Source of the DNA: an uncultured Loktanella sp.
GTDB lineage: Bacteria > Pseudomonadota > Alphaproteobacteria > Rhodobacterales > Rhodobacteraceae
Direction: 5' to 3'
Length of the DNA: 64,000 nucleotides
Assembly (NCBI GenBank): GCA_937132065.1
Contig: CAKZNT010000048.1
Span: 1-64,000, forward strand
The notes below the pieces were generated by a model. That model did no database searches, was not told the DNA's origin, and saw nothing but the letters and a program-made list of their open reading frames with translations. Below, piece by piece: positions 26,586 to 34,683 of this stretch. Numbering within the stretch: the first letter of the stretch is position 1; each line of letters opens with the position of its first letter. Both the position numbers and the translations under genes were made by a program.

Positions 26586-27012
26586 TCCGCTGATCATCGG
26601 TGCTATCAAATCCGACCTTGGTGCAGAATTTGGCCAATCGCGCATCATCATCAACGCGCACCTGCAAGGCACGCAGCCCAGCCTGACCAAGTGACACCGC
26701 AACGGTGTGCAAAACCTCTGTGCCGATACCGCGACTGCGCACAGACGGGCGGATAAACACCTCGTCAATCCAGCCGACCATGCCGCCAAGGCGCACGGAC
26801 CACCCAAACGTGACAAGCACATAGCCAAGGGGGGCGCGCTGCGGCCCAATCAGCCACACAGCGCCCAAAGGAGACCCCTCAAGCAAGGGGGCAGCGACAG
26901 CGGCACGGTGATCATCGTCATACGGCAGGCCGCGTTCTTCGTGATAGCGCGCCATTAGCGACAACAGGCGTTCGTCGTCAGCAGGGCCGCCAAGATTGAT
27001 AGCAGTCGTCAT
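26563..27012 (-). CDS. GNAT-family N-acetyltransferase
   Basis: A 149-residue acetyltransferase. The acetyl-CoA loop is VFIRPSVRSRGIGTEVL (R/Q-x-x-G-x-G/A pattern, about residues 86-102), and the C-terminal FCTKVGFDST strand-turn is typical. The substrate is unknown. ATG 27012 overlaps the nucleoside hydrolase stop as ATGA, so the two are co-translated. The longer open frame upstream lies inside the hydrolase gene. Confidence 0.88.
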   Translation of the reverse strand: MTTAINLGGPADDERLLSLMARYHEERGLPYDDDHRAAVAAPLLEGSPLGAVWLIGPQRAPLGYVLVTFGWSVRLGGMVGWIDEVFIRPSVRSRGIGTEVLHTVAVSLGQAGLRALQVRVDDDARLAKFCTKVGFDSTDDQRIMTDLLR

Positions 27013-27950
27013 AAGCGGGCCAGTCTTTCTGTCAGAAGGGCGAAAAATCCATCTGCATTCAGGGTTCCCATGAACATCGCGTTCGGCTTGCGATCCGTGA
27101 CGCGCCACCAGTCGGCCACGGTCATGCCAAGGGTCAACTCGGATCGGGTTTCAATCTCGACATTCACTTGGCGGCCCGAAAAGAGCGTTGGATCAATCAG
27201 ATACGCAATGACGCATGGGTCATGCAGTGGCGCGCCCTCGGAACCATATTTCTCCTTGTCGAACCGCTCAAAGAAATCGGTCCAAGCAGCGACCATATCC
27301 CCGACCTTCGTGCCAAGCGCGCGAAAGGCATCAACACGGGCGCGGGTCGTCAACGCCTGATGCGTCACATCAAGAGGCATCACCACCAAGGGCACGCCCG
27401 CGTCAAAGACGATCTTTGCAGCCTCGGGGTCAACGTAGATATTAAATTCGGCAGCAGGGGTGATATTGCCAACCTCAAAGTAAGCGCCGCCCATAAGGAC
27501 AATTTCTTGCACCTTTTCAACGATGTCGGGGGCTTTTTGAAATGCTTTTGCGATATTGGTCAGCGGTCCAAGCGGGCAAAGCGTCACCGTGCCCGCCTCA
27601 TGCTCGCGCAGCGTATCAATGATGTAGTCGACGGCATGCTCGGCCTGAAGCTGCATCGTGGGGGCATCCATCTGCGGGCCATCTAGCCCTGTCTTGCCAT
27701 GCACATGCTCTGCCGTCACCAGCTTGCGCGCGAGCGGCGCATCGCAGCCTGCATAAACCTTTGTGTCGGGCATATTGGCCAGCTCGCAAACGATCAGCGC
27801 GTTCTTTTGGGTCAATGGCAGCGGCACATTGCCCGCCACGGCCGTGACGCCAAGGACGGTCACATCTTCGGGGGAGGCGAGGGCCAACAGGATCGCGACC
27901 GCATCATCTTGGCCAGGGTCCGTGTCGATTATGATCTTGCGGGGGGGCAT
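27009..27950 (-). CDS. Nucleoside hydrolase (IunH family)
   Basis: A 313-residue inosine-uridine preferring nucleoside hydrolase that cleaves the N-glycosidic bond of ribonucleosides in salvage. The calcium-binding DTDPGQDDAVAI motif is at residues 9-20, with VYAGCDAPL and VLMGGAYFEVGNITPAAEFN further on. Part of a minus-strand run: Rieske oxygenase, small protein, nucleoside hydrolase, GNAT; 60 bases separate it from the small gene upstream. Confidence 0.94.
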   Translation of the reverse strand: MPPRKIIIDTDPGQDDAVAILLALASPEDVTVLGVTAVAGNVPLPLTQKNALIVCELANMPDTKVYAGCDAPLARKLVTAEHVHGKTGLDGPQMDAPTMQLQAEHAVDYIIDTLREHEAGTVTLCPLGPLTNIAKAFQKAPDIVEKVQEIVLMGGAYFEVGNITPAAEFNIYVDPEAAKIVFDAGVPLVVMPLDVTHQALTTRARVDAFRALGTKVGDMVAAWTDFFERFDKEKYGSEGAPLHDPCVIAYLIDPTLFSGRQVNVEIETRSELTLGMTVADWWRVTDRKPNAMFMGTLNADGFFALLTERLARL

Positions 27951-28010
27951 GCAGGTTTCCTTTGCGCTTTGCTCGCCACAGTGCCGTGCTGTGCGGGCGG
28001 GGGCAAGGGG

Positions 28011-28220
28011 TCACACGCGCCCATGGGCATCGAGGCGCGCATGCAGCGCCTGCACTTCGGGGCGGCCCAACTCTAGCGCGAAAATATAGGCATGGGTCAG
28101 ATAAAAGCAGGCGGCGTCAATGTCGTCGGCTTCGTCCGCCGCCTGCGCATAGAGCGCAACCAGAGCAGGCCCGTCATCGTTTTCATGCGCCGCAAGCATT
28201 TCAGCATCAAGCGCGCTCAT
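28011..28220 (-). CDS. Small helical protein coupled to Rieske oxygenase
   Basis: A 69-residue acidic protein, MSALDAEMLAAHENDDG then ALVALYAQAADEADDIDAA and FYLTHAYIFALELG, reading like one and a half TPR-type helical hairpins. ATG 28220 overlaps the stop of the Rieske gene (ATGA). Function unknown; co-translation suggests it assists the oxygenase or shares its regulation. The longer frame would begin inside the Rieske gene. Confidence 0.75.
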   Translation of the reverse strand: MSALDAEMLAAHENDDGPALVALYAQAADEADDIDAACFYLTHAYIFALELGRPEVQALHARLDAHGRV

Positions 28221-29377
28221 TGGGCCTGTTTGGCGCGGTGAACTTGCACCTTCCCCGCGACCCAATCGTGAAAGTTATGGGTTGGCCCGTCCATCGCGGG
28301 ACTAAAGCGGCCCCCGTCAAACAAGGGTGAATGGCGCCCCTTTTGCATGCCCTCAACGACAAAGATATCTTCTTCAAACACGCCTTTCCAAAGGTGCGCG
28401 TTGCGCGAGCGCATGTCCTCGCTGGTTTCCTCGGCGGCATAGTAAAGATGCACGTGCTCTGTGGTTTGGCTTAGGGCATCGGGTTGCAGGATGATGACAA
28501 AACAGTGGTCACGCTGCGCGCCAAGCAGGACGTTGGGATAGACCGCGACGTATTCCGCGCCGGTATTCCATTTGTCGTCCAAGTACTTGAAATCAGGGAA
28601 AACGGCCTCGTCGGGTCCCTTGAGTTGGCGGTAAACCAGCGTGCCTTGGCCAGAGTATTGTCCAGCTTCGGCAATGTTATAGTGATCCTCAAGGCGTGAA
28701 TAACTGTTCAGACCCGGATGAATCCACGGCAGGTGGTAGCTTTCGCAGTAGTTCTCGACCGCGAGCTTCCAGTTGGTTGTGACGGTAAGGTCAAATGCGC
28801 TTTCGACGCCGCCGTGATAAAGCGGTTGATCAAACTCGTGCCACCGCGCCATCAGGCTTTTGTTAACAACCTCGAATGGCTCTGCGTTTCCGTCGATGTT
28901 CACAAAGATCGTATCGAACCAGATGTAGCTGCGCACCTCAACGAGGCCGAGATCGTCCTTAACGATCGCAGGATGGGTGTTATGGCCCGCGCCGCCCACA
29001 TGAGGGGTGCTAACAAGCTTGCCAGAGGTGGAGTAGCACCACGAATGATAGGGACAGCGAATTGCGCCCTCGATCTTCTTGGGTTCGGAGACAAGGATCA
29101 TACCGCGATGGCGGCACGAGTTTTGAAAGACGCGGGCAACACCGTCACGGTCACGCACTAAAAGCAGGGGAATCCCAAGGAATTCAATGGGTTTCGCGTC
29201 GCCGATCTCGGGCACATCAGAGGCCACGGCCAAGCCCGCCCAAGACGCAAAGAGGACCGCGTGCTTTTCTTCTTCAAAGATTGCAGCGTCAACATAATGC
29301 TCGTTGGGGAGCCCTTGCGCCTTTTCTATGGGCTGTCGGACAACGGAAAGATCATTGGGAACATGCGACTGTGACAT
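28217..29377 (-). CDS. Rieske non-heme iron oxygenase, alpha subunit
   Basis: A 386-residue ring-hydroxylating-type oxygenase subunit. The Rieske [2Fe-2S] ligands are C88-x-H90 (SCRHRG) and C108-x-x-H111 (CPYHSW). The mononuclear iron ligands lie in VENYCESYHLPWIHPG (about residues 205-220). The C-terminal domain is SRPBCC-like. Substrate cannot be told; relatives act on aromatic acids or quaternary amines such as carnitine and betaines. No reductase or beta subunit is adjacent. AAGGA precedes ATG 29377. Confidence 0.92.
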   Translation of the reverse strand: MSQSHVPNDLSVVRQPIEKAQGLPNEHYVDAAIFEEEKHAVLFASWAGLAVASDVPEIGDAKPIEFLGIPLLLVRDRDGVARVFQNSCRHRGMILVSEPKKIEGAIRCPYHSWCYSTSGKLVSTPHVGGAGHNTHPAIVKDDLGLVEVRSYIWFDTIFVNIDGNAEPFEVVNKSLMARWHEFDQPLYHGGVESAFDLTVTTNWKLAVENYCESYHLPWIHPGLNSYSRLEDHYNIAEAGQYSGQGTLVYRQLKGPDEAVFPDFKYLDDKWNTGAEYVAVYPNVLLGAQRDHCFVIILQPDALSQTTEHVHLYYAAEETSEDMRSRNAHLWKGVFEEDIFVVEGMQKGRHSPLFDGGRFSPAMDGPTHNFHDWVAGKVQVHRAKQAQ

Positions 29378-29419
29378 GGGCGAAATCCTTTGCTACGGTG
29401 CTGACATGCTAGACCGAAC

Positions 29420-29584
29420 ATGACCGATTTGAGTGTTCTGGTCGCGACAGCGCGCTTTCTCACAGCGACATGCATCGGCGGGTTTCTGTCGGCGTTGCGT
29501 GGAAAGCGGCCCAAAACGTCAAGATCGCAAAAGCGGCCTAGATCAGCGCAAGCGCCAGGGCAAAACAAGCGTGTCGTTGCTTGA
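29420..29584 (+). CDS. Possible small basic protein (weak)
   Basis: A 54-codon open frame starting ATG ACC GAT, giving a hydrophobic N-terminal third (LSVLVATARFLTATCIGG) and a very basic tail (GKRPKTSRSQKRPRS). It lies in the 308-base gap between the Rieske oxygenase and the EF-hand gene. There is no good ribosome site and no family I recognise; it may be chance. Confidence 0.25.
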   Translation: MTDLSVLVATARFLTATCIGGFLSALRGKRPKTSRSQKRPRSAQAPGQNKRVVA

Positions 29585-29685
29585 AAATGCGCCAATCACA
29601 AGGATGGATAGCGCAGGCTGCATAAGCTCTGTCAGGACTGTCATCAGGCAATGTTGCCGCGTTGATATCTTAAGGAGACATCACA

Positions 29686-29931
29686 ATGATACTTCGTAAA
29701 CTCTTGATTTCGCTTCCAATTGTAGCTTTGGCGATGCCAGTGATTGCACAGGATGCAATGATCGATGCCAATGGTGACGCGCTCTACAGCTATCCGGAGG
29801 TGCAAGCCGTTTTGCCTGATATGAGCCTTGATGATTTCACGGCACTTGATGCGAATGGCGATGGCATGCTGGACGCTGACGAAGTGGCCGTGGGCGTCGA
29901 GGCGGGGCTTTTGCCTGCGCAAGACGGTTAG
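29686..29931 (+). CDS. Small exported EF-hand protein
   Basis: An 81-residue protein with a signal peptide (about residues 1-21) and two calcium-binding EF loops: D27-A-N29-G-D31 to E38 and D55-A-N57-G-D59 to E66. All canonical acidic or Asn positions are present. It would bind calcium in the periplasm; a specific role is unknown. AAGGAGA lies before ATG 29686. It stands alone, closed by a strong hairpin shared with ilvH. Confidence 0.88.
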   Translation: MILRKLLISLPIVALAMPVIAQDAMIDANGDALYSYPEVQAVLPDMSLDDFTALDANGDGMLDADEVAVGVEAGLLPAQDG

Positions 29932-29944
29932 GACACAAGCACTT

Positions 29945-29972
29945 GCCCCGTCCGTTGCAAAACGGGCGGGGC
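29945..29972. terminator. Convergent hairpin between EF-hand gene and ilvH
   Basis: GCCCCGTCCGTT (29945-29956) pairs with AACGGGCGGGGC (29961-29972), 12 bp with one T-G pair and a GCAA loop. It lies between converging genes and can serve both; no long T tract is present. Confidence 0.65.
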
Positions 29973-29981
29973 GCCGTGGTT

Positions 29982-30542
29982 TCAGACGCCGCGCGCCAGT
30001 GCCGCGATACCTGTACGCACAACTTCCGACAGGCCAAGCGGGCGCATCAAATCGGCAAATGCGTCAATCTTTTCTGATGTGCCGATCACCTCAAAAACGA
30101 ATGATTCCAAGGTGCTATCGACCACATTGGCGCGAAAAATGTCGGCCAGACGCACGGCTTCGATGCGCGCGTCGCCTTTGCCAACAACCTTGAATAGCGC
30201 CAGTTCGCGTTCGACGGTCGGGCCTTCGACGGTGAGGTCATGCACGCGGTGCACAGAGACTATACGGCCCAATTGCGCCTTGATTTGCGTGATGACCTGC
30301 GGCGTGCCTGTGGTCACGATGGTGATCCGGCTCAGGTGTCCCTCGTGGTCGGTTTCGGCAACTGTCAGGCTCTCGATGTTATAGCCGCGCCCTGAAAACA
30401 GGCCGATAACACGCGCGAGAACGCCCGGTTCGTTCTCGACGATGACCGCGAGAGTGTGCCGTTCGATCGTGTCGCCATAGCCTGAATGCAGGTTGTAGGC
30501 GGAGTGGCTGGTAGAGCCTTTTTTGATTTTCAGTGGAGACAT
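29982..30542 (-). CDS. ilvH: Acetolactate synthase small (regulatory) subunit
   Basis: A 186-residue regulatory subunit of acetohydroxyacid synthase, giving valine feedback control. The ACT domain spans about residues 25-100 (HTLAVIVENEPGVLARVIGLFSGRGYNIESL) and a second regulatory domain follows (ERELALFKVVGKG). It follows ilvI after 75 bases that hold three phased CGTGCAC repeats. Confidence 0.96.
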   Translation of the reverse strand: MSPLKIKKGSTSHSAYNLHSGYGDTIERHTLAVIVENEPGVLARVIGLFSGRGYNIESLTVAETDHEGHLSRITIVTTGTPQVITQIKAQLGRIVSVHRVHDLTVEGPTVERELALFKVVGKGDARIEAVRLADIFRANVVDSTLESFVFEVIGTSEKIDAFADLMRPLGLSEVVRTGIAALARGV

Positions 30543-30582
30543 TTTGAAGTCCCTTTATCCTTGAATTTCGGTGTGTGACTGG

Positions 30583-30611
30583 CGTGCACAGAGCGTGCAC
30601 AACCCGTGCAC
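30583..30611. repeat. Three phased CGTGCAC repeats between ilvI and ilvH
   Basis: The heptamer CGTGCAC occurs at 30583-30589, 30594-30600 and 30605-30611, start to start 11 bases, about one helical turn. Each contains the palindrome GTGCAC. The position is between the ilvI stop (30618) and the ilvH start (30542). They could be a protein site or an RNA element adjusting ilvH translation. Confidence 0.6.
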
Positions 30612-30617
30612 TGATAT

Positions 30618-32369
30618 TTAGACCAACGCCTGACCCGCGCCCTTGATGGCATCCTTGGCCAAAGCGTCACCCAGCAACATTTCGTTGTGCGGTTTGCCTG
30701 ACGGGATCATCGGGTAGCAGTTCTCGTGCTTCTCGACCAAGCAGTCAAAGATCACGGGACCATCGTGATTGATCATCTCCATGATAGCGTCATCGAGGTT
30801 GGCAGGGTCATCGCAGCGGATCCCTTTTGCACCAAACGCCTCGGCCAGTTTCACAAAGTCGGGCAGGGCTTCTGACCACGAGGAGGAATACCGCTCGCCG
30901 TGCAGGAGCTGCTGCCACTGGCGGACCATCCCAAGTCGCTCGTTGTTGAGGATGAATTGCTTCACGGGCAGGCCGTATTGCGTCACGGTTCCCATCTCTT
31001 GCATGTTCATCAACCAAGATGCCTCGCCTGCGACGTTGATCACAAGGGCGTCGCGGTGCGCCATCTGCACACCCACGGAGGCAGGGAAGCCGTAGCCCAT
31101 CGTGCCCAAGCCGCCTGATGTCATCCAGCGGTTCGGGTCCTCGAAGTTGAGGTATTGCGCAGCCCACATCTGGTGCTGGCCAACCTCGGTGGTGATATAG
31201 CGGTCGTGCCCTTTGGTCAGTTCCTCAAGCCGCTGCAATGCGTATTGCGGCTTGATGATCTTGCCTTCTTGCTTGAAGCTCAGGCAATCGATGCCCCGCC
31301 ATTCGTTGATCTGGTCCCACCATTTGGAAAGCCCTTCGGCGTTGGTCTTGCGCCCGCGCGATTTCCAGATTTTCAGCAGATCTTCGAGCACATGCGCCAC
31401 GTCCCCGATGATCGGGATATCCACATGGATCACCTTGTTGATCGACGAAGCATCAATGTCGATATGCGCCTTTTTGGAGTGCGGGCTGAACTTATCAACG
31501 ACGCCAGTAATGCGATCGTCAAAGCGCGCACCGATATTGATCAGCAGATCGCACCCGTGCATCGCCATGTTCGCCTCGTAGAGCCCGTGCATGCCCAGCA
31601 TCCCGACCCAGTTCTTGCCAGACGCCGGATATGCGCCCAACCCCATGAGGGTGGAGGTGATCGGGAAATTGGTGGCCGCAACCAGTTCGCGCAGCAATTG
31701 TGATGCCGCAACGCCAGAATTGATCACGCCGCCGCCTGTATAAAAGATCGGGCGCTTGGCTTTTTCCATCAGCGCCACAAGATCAGTGATCGAGGTGATA
31801 TCGCCTTTGACTTGCGGGTTGTAATGCGACTTGCGCGCCTTTTTCTCGGTGTATTTGCCTGTCGCAAATTGCACGTCTTTGGGAATGTCGATGAGAACAG
31901 GACCGGGCCGCCCCGAGGTCGCTACATGGAACGCCTCGTGCAAAACGCGCGCCAGATCGTCGGTCTCTTTTACAAGCCAGTTATGTTTTGTGCAGGGTCG
32001 CGTGATGCCAACGGTGTCGGCCTCTTGGAATGCGTCAGAGCCGATCATGAACGTCGGCACTTGACCCGTCAAAACGATGATCGGGATACTATCCATGAGC
32101 GCGTCCGTCAGGCCCGTCACAGCGTTCGTCGCACCCGGACCAGAGGTCACAAGGGCAACGCCGGGTTTTCCCGTCGAGCGCGCATAGCCTTCAGCCGCGT
32201 GAACGGCCGCTTGTTCGTGGCGCACAAGAATGTGCTGAATGTGGTTTTGCTGGAAGATTTCGTCGTAAATCGGAAGGACCGCACCTCCAGGGTATCCAAA
32301 GACGACCTCCACACCTTGATCAACCAAGGCTTGAACGACCATTTTTGCACCTGTCATGGCTTTTGACAT
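30618..32369 (-). CDS. ilvI: Acetolactate synthase large subunit
   Basis: 583-residue thiamine-diphosphate enzyme that makes acetolactate or acetohydroxybutyrate, the first common step of branched-chain amino acid synthesis. Motifs: GYPGGAVLPIYDE, the catalytic Glu in VRHEQAAVHAAEGYAR, FAD-region IPIIVLTGQVP, and the C-terminal ThDP site (GYGFPASVGVQMAHRDALVI then NNERLGMVRQWQ). The gene lies behind a promoter, leader peptide and attenuator (32408-32565). Confidence 0.97.
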   Translation of the reverse strand: MSKAMTGAKMVVQALVDQGVEVVFGYPGGAVLPIYDEIFQQNHIQHILVRHEQAAVHAAEGYARSTGKPGVALVTSGPGATNAVTGLTDALMDSIPIIVLTGQVPTFMIGSDAFQEADTVGITRPCTKHNWLVKETDDLARVLHEAFHVATSGRPGPVLIDIPKDVQFATGKYTEKKARKSHYNPQVKGDITSITDLVALMEKAKRPIFYTGGGVINSGVAASQLLRELVAATNFPITSTLMGLGAYPASGKNWVGMLGMHGLYEANMAMHGCDLLINIGARFDDRITGVVDKFSPHSKKAHIDIDASSINKVIHVDIPIIGDVAHVLEDLLKIWKSRGRKTNAEGLSKWWDQINEWRGIDCLSFKQEGKIIKPQYALQRLEELTKGHDRYITTEVGQHQMWAAQYLNFEDPNRWMTSGGLGTMGYGFPASVGVQMAHRDALVINVAGEASWLMNMQEMGTVTQYGLPVKQFILNNERLGMVRQWQQLLHGERYSSSWSEALPDFVKLAEAFGAKGIRCDDPANLDDAIMEMINHDGPVIFDCLVEKHENCYPMIPSGKPHNEMLLGDALAKDAIKGAGQALV

Positions 32370-32407
32370 TTTCTCGCGTCCTTCTTTCGACTTTCACTTC
32401 ATTACAC

Positions 32408-32436
32408 ACAAAAAAGCCCCCGAAGATTTCGGAGGC
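32408..32436 (-). terminator. Attenuator terminator of ilvIH leader
   Basis: On the minus strand GCCTCCGAA (32436-32428) pairs with TTCGGGGGC (32424-32416) around a 3-base loop and is followed by six T residues. It lies after the leader peptide and 39 bases or more before ilvI, a classical intrinsic terminator inside a leader. Confidence 0.88.
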
Positions 32437-32477
32437 GCATGGGAACCATATGGCTATACCGTTACCGGCCCATGCGC
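32435..32477 (-). promoter_or_regulatory. Candidate antiterminator/pause hairpin of ilv leader
   Basis: GCGCATGGG (32477-32469, codons 11-14 of the leader peptide) pairs perfectly with CCCATGCGC (32443-32435), whose end overlaps the first two bases of the terminator stem. A ribosome halted at the Val-Leu-Ile codons leaves this hairpin free to form; one that reaches the stop codon covers its first arm. Overlap with the terminator is small, so the mechanism is inferred. Confidence 0.55.
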
Positions 32478-32509
32478 TGTTTTCTAATTAGTACGACGAC
32501 ATTGTTCAT
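32462..32509 (-). CDS. ilv leader peptide MNNVVVLIRKQRMGR
   Basis: A 15-codon open frame between the ilv promoter and the attenuator terminator: Met-Asn-Asn, then three Val, Leu and Ile in a row (GTC GTC GTA CTA ATT), then Arg-Lys-Gln-Arg-Met-Gly-Arg and TAA. Five successive branched-chain codons, several of them A/T-ending and so probably rare here, are the hallmark of attenuation sensing charged Val/Leu/Ile tRNA. AAGGAA lies about 11 bases upstream of the ATG. Confidence 0.85.
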   Translation of the reverse strand: MNNVVVLIRKQRMGR

Positions 32510-32536
32510 CTTTTCAGGGTTCCTTCGTGTGCGGTG

Positions 32537-32565
32537 ACTTTAGGCGGGGGGCAAAGGGGGGTCAA
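32537..32565 (-). promoter_or_regulatory. Promoter of ilvIH
   Basis: On the minus strand TTGACC (32565-32560) and TAAAGT (32542-32537) are 17 bases apart, giving a start near 32530, about 20 bases before the leader peptide ATG. Position and spacing fit the attenuator that follows. Confidence 0.7.
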
Positions 32566-32643
32566 CAGCAAGCATGGAGAAAATGTCGCGAAATGACGGT
32601 TTTTCGCAACTTTCTTTCCAGCGCTGCTGTGCGTCCCTTGTTT

Positions 32644-33564
32644 TTATAGGGATGCGCCGATTGCGATATACCCCACGTAGCCTGCAAGCATGCCCGCACC
32701 GACCACCCGCGACACCGTGCCGCGCGCGTAAATCAGCCCCACGGTCAGCAATGTTGCGCCAATCATCACGGGCGCATCAAAGTGCAGGAATCGCGCGTCA
32801 ACGGGGATCGGCACGACAAGTCCTGTGATCCCGAGGATTGCGAGGATGTTGAAGATATTGGAACCGATCACATTGCCCAAGGCGATTTCGCGTTGTCCTT
32901 TGATCGCGGCGGCAACGGTTGTGGCCAGTTCGGGCAGGGATGTGCCGATTGCAACGATGGACAGCCCGATCATGGCCTCTGACACCCCGAGTTGGCGCGC
33001 GATGAGCGTTGCGCTTTCGACAAGGTAGTGTGCGCCGATCATAACGGCGGCGAGGCCTGCGAGTGTAAAGCCGAATGCGGGGGCGAGTTTGATGTCGGTC
33101 GGGGTGGCCTCTTGGGGTGCGGTGCGCAGTGCCCGCAAGCTAAGCCCGAGATAGACGATCAGACCTAGCAGGAGGGTCGCCCCTTCAAGTCTGCCCACAT
33201 AGCCCGAGGCAATGATGACGGGGATGGCAAGTGCTGCGCCGAGCATCCAGAGCAGATCGCGTTTCATCGTCTGAAACCTGGCAAATGGTGGCGCAATCAG
33301 GGCTGCAACCCCGAGGATCAGCAGGATGTTGGCGATGTTGGACCCAATGACGTTGCCAATTGCAATGCCCGCCGCACCATTAAAGGCGGCTTGTAGCGAC
33401 ACAAGCAGTTCGGGGGTGGATGTGCCAAAGCCTACGACCGTCAGTCCGACGACCAGCGGCGGCACTGCAAAGCGCAATGCAATCTGGCTGGCGCCCCGCA
33501 CAAGCCAGTCGCCCCCCAGAAAGAGCCCGATAAGGCCGCCAGCGAGCATGATGTAGGTGAGCAT
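32644..33564 (-). CDS. Sodium/calcium antiporter, YrbG/CaCA family
   Basis: A 306-residue inner membrane cation exchanger with about ten membrane segments in two inverted repeats. Each repeat carries the CaCA alpha motif: VGFGTSTPELLVSLQAAF...GNVIGSNIANILL in the first, AIGTSLPELATTVAAA...GNVIGSNIFNILA in the second, with the ion-binding Glu and Asn. It exchanges Na+ or H+ for Ca2+. ATG 33564 is chosen since membrane segment 1 begins at once; the open frame runs further upstream without a likely start. Confidence 0.93.
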   Translation of the reverse strand: MLTYIMLAGGLIGLFLGGDWLVRGASQIALRFAVPPLVVGLTVVGFGTSTPELLVSLQAAFNGAAGIAIGNVIGSNIANILLILGVAALIAPPFARFQTMKRDLLWMLGAALAIPVIIASGYVGRLEGATLLLGLIVYLGLSLRALRTAPQEATPTDIKLAPAFGFTLAGLAAVMIGAHYLVESATLIARQLGVSEAMIGLSIVAIGTSLPELATTVAAAIKGQREIALGNVIGSNIFNILAILGITGLVVPIPVDARFLHFDAPVMIGATLLTVGLIYARGTVSRVVGAGMLAGYVGYIAIGASL

Positions 33565-33606
33565 AATCCGCGAACTCCATAGAGGATATTGCGGAAGATG
33601 TGCTGG

Positions 33607-33632
33607 CCCGCCCCGCATTGTAAGGGGGCGGG
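33607..33632 (-). terminator. GC-rich hairpin after yghU-type gene
   Basis: CCCGCCCC (33607-33614) and GGGGCGGG (33625-33632) pair over 8 bp, just downstream of the GST stop at 33648 on the minus strand. It lacks a T tract, so it may be only a partial terminator. Confidence 0.4.
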
Positions 33633-33647
33633 GCAGGAATTTTCGTA

Positions 33648-34493
33648 TTAGCCTTTGAGAGCTGCGTCGATGTCGGCGGCGCTATGGCGGTTTTCGAGCT
33701 GTGGCTCGTCGTCGCCCCATGTTTTGTTCACGATCATGCCGCGCTGGTAGGCAGGGCGCGCTGATACGTCATCCATCCAGCGGATGATGTTTGTATATTC
33801 GTGAACGGACAGGAATTCACCTGCGCCCGGATAGCCCTTGTCCTGGATCGCGCGGCCATACCACGGCGCGGTCGCGATATCGGCGATGGAGTAGGTGTCG
33901 CCGCCGAGGTATTTGCTTTCGCCCAGCCGTTTGTCGAGCACGTCAAGCTGGCGCTTGGCTTCCATTGTGAAACGGTCAATCGGGTATTGGAACTTTTCAG
34001 GAGCATAAGCGAAGAAGTGGCCAAACCCGCCGCCAAGGTAGGGCGCGGAGCCTTGCAGCCAGAACAGCCAGTTGAGGGTCTCGGTGCGCTCTGGCCCAGA
34101 TGCGGGCAGGAAAGCGTCAAATTTTTCCGCAAGATACATGAGGATCGCGCCGGATTCAAAAACCCGCGCGCCTGTGTCGTGATCCATAAGGGCGGGGATT
34201 TTGGAGTTCGGGTTGATATCAACGAAGCCCGAGCCGAACTGATCGCCGTCACCGATGCGGATCATCCATGCGTCATAGTCGGCCTTGTGGCCTGCGGCGA
34301 GTAGCTCTTCGAGCATCACCGTGACTTTTACGCCGTTTGGTGTGGCCATCGAGTAAAGTTGCAAGCCATGCTCGCCCTTTGGCAGTTCTTTATCGTGGGT
34401 TGCGCCAGCGATGGGACGGTTGAGCTTTGCCCACTCGCCGCCGTTCTCTGCGTCCCATGTCCAAACTTTGGGAGGGGTATAGGTGTCGGTCAT
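33648..34493 (-). CDS. yghU: YghU-type glutathione S-transferase
   Basis: A 281-residue disulphide-bond oxidoreductase of the GST superfamily (YghU/YfcG Nu class), acting on glutathione-linked disulphides in the cytoplasm. It shows the long YghU N-terminal extension (KVWTWDAENGGEWAKLNRP), the thioredoxin-like domain (QLYSMATPNGVKVTVMLEEL; NPNSKIPALMD and FESGAILMYLAEKF) and the helical C-terminal domain (YSIADIATAPWYGR). ATG 34493 matches the family start; the longer frame overlaps the RTX promoter region. Confidence 0.94.
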   Translation of the reverse strand: MTDTYTPPKVWTWDAENGGEWAKLNRPIAGATHDKELPKGEHGLQLYSMATPNGVKVTVMLEELLAAGHKADYDAWMIRIGDGDQFGSGFVDINPNSKIPALMDHDTGARVFESGAILMYLAEKFDAFLPASGPERTETLNWLFWLQGSAPYLGGGFGHFFAYAPEKFQYPIDRFTMEAKRQLDVLDKRLGESKYLGGDTYSIADIATAPWYGRAIQDKGYPGAGEFLSVHEYTNIIRWMDDVSARPAYQRGMIVNKTWGDDEPQLENRHSAADIDAALKG

Positions 34494-34683
34494 GGGGAAG
34501 TCCTTTGATTGATGTTTGACCAAGTTAAGGGCTTTGGTCCGATGTTCAATGGGGCGCTGTCGACTTGTGCAGTCATAGGTTGTGCATCGTGCCAAAAGAT
34601 TTGCTTTTGAAAGCGGGATCGCCCAAGCTGTCTGGATATTTTCGACCTGTTTTATTGTGAATTTCTATAAGGAGTGTGCTGTT

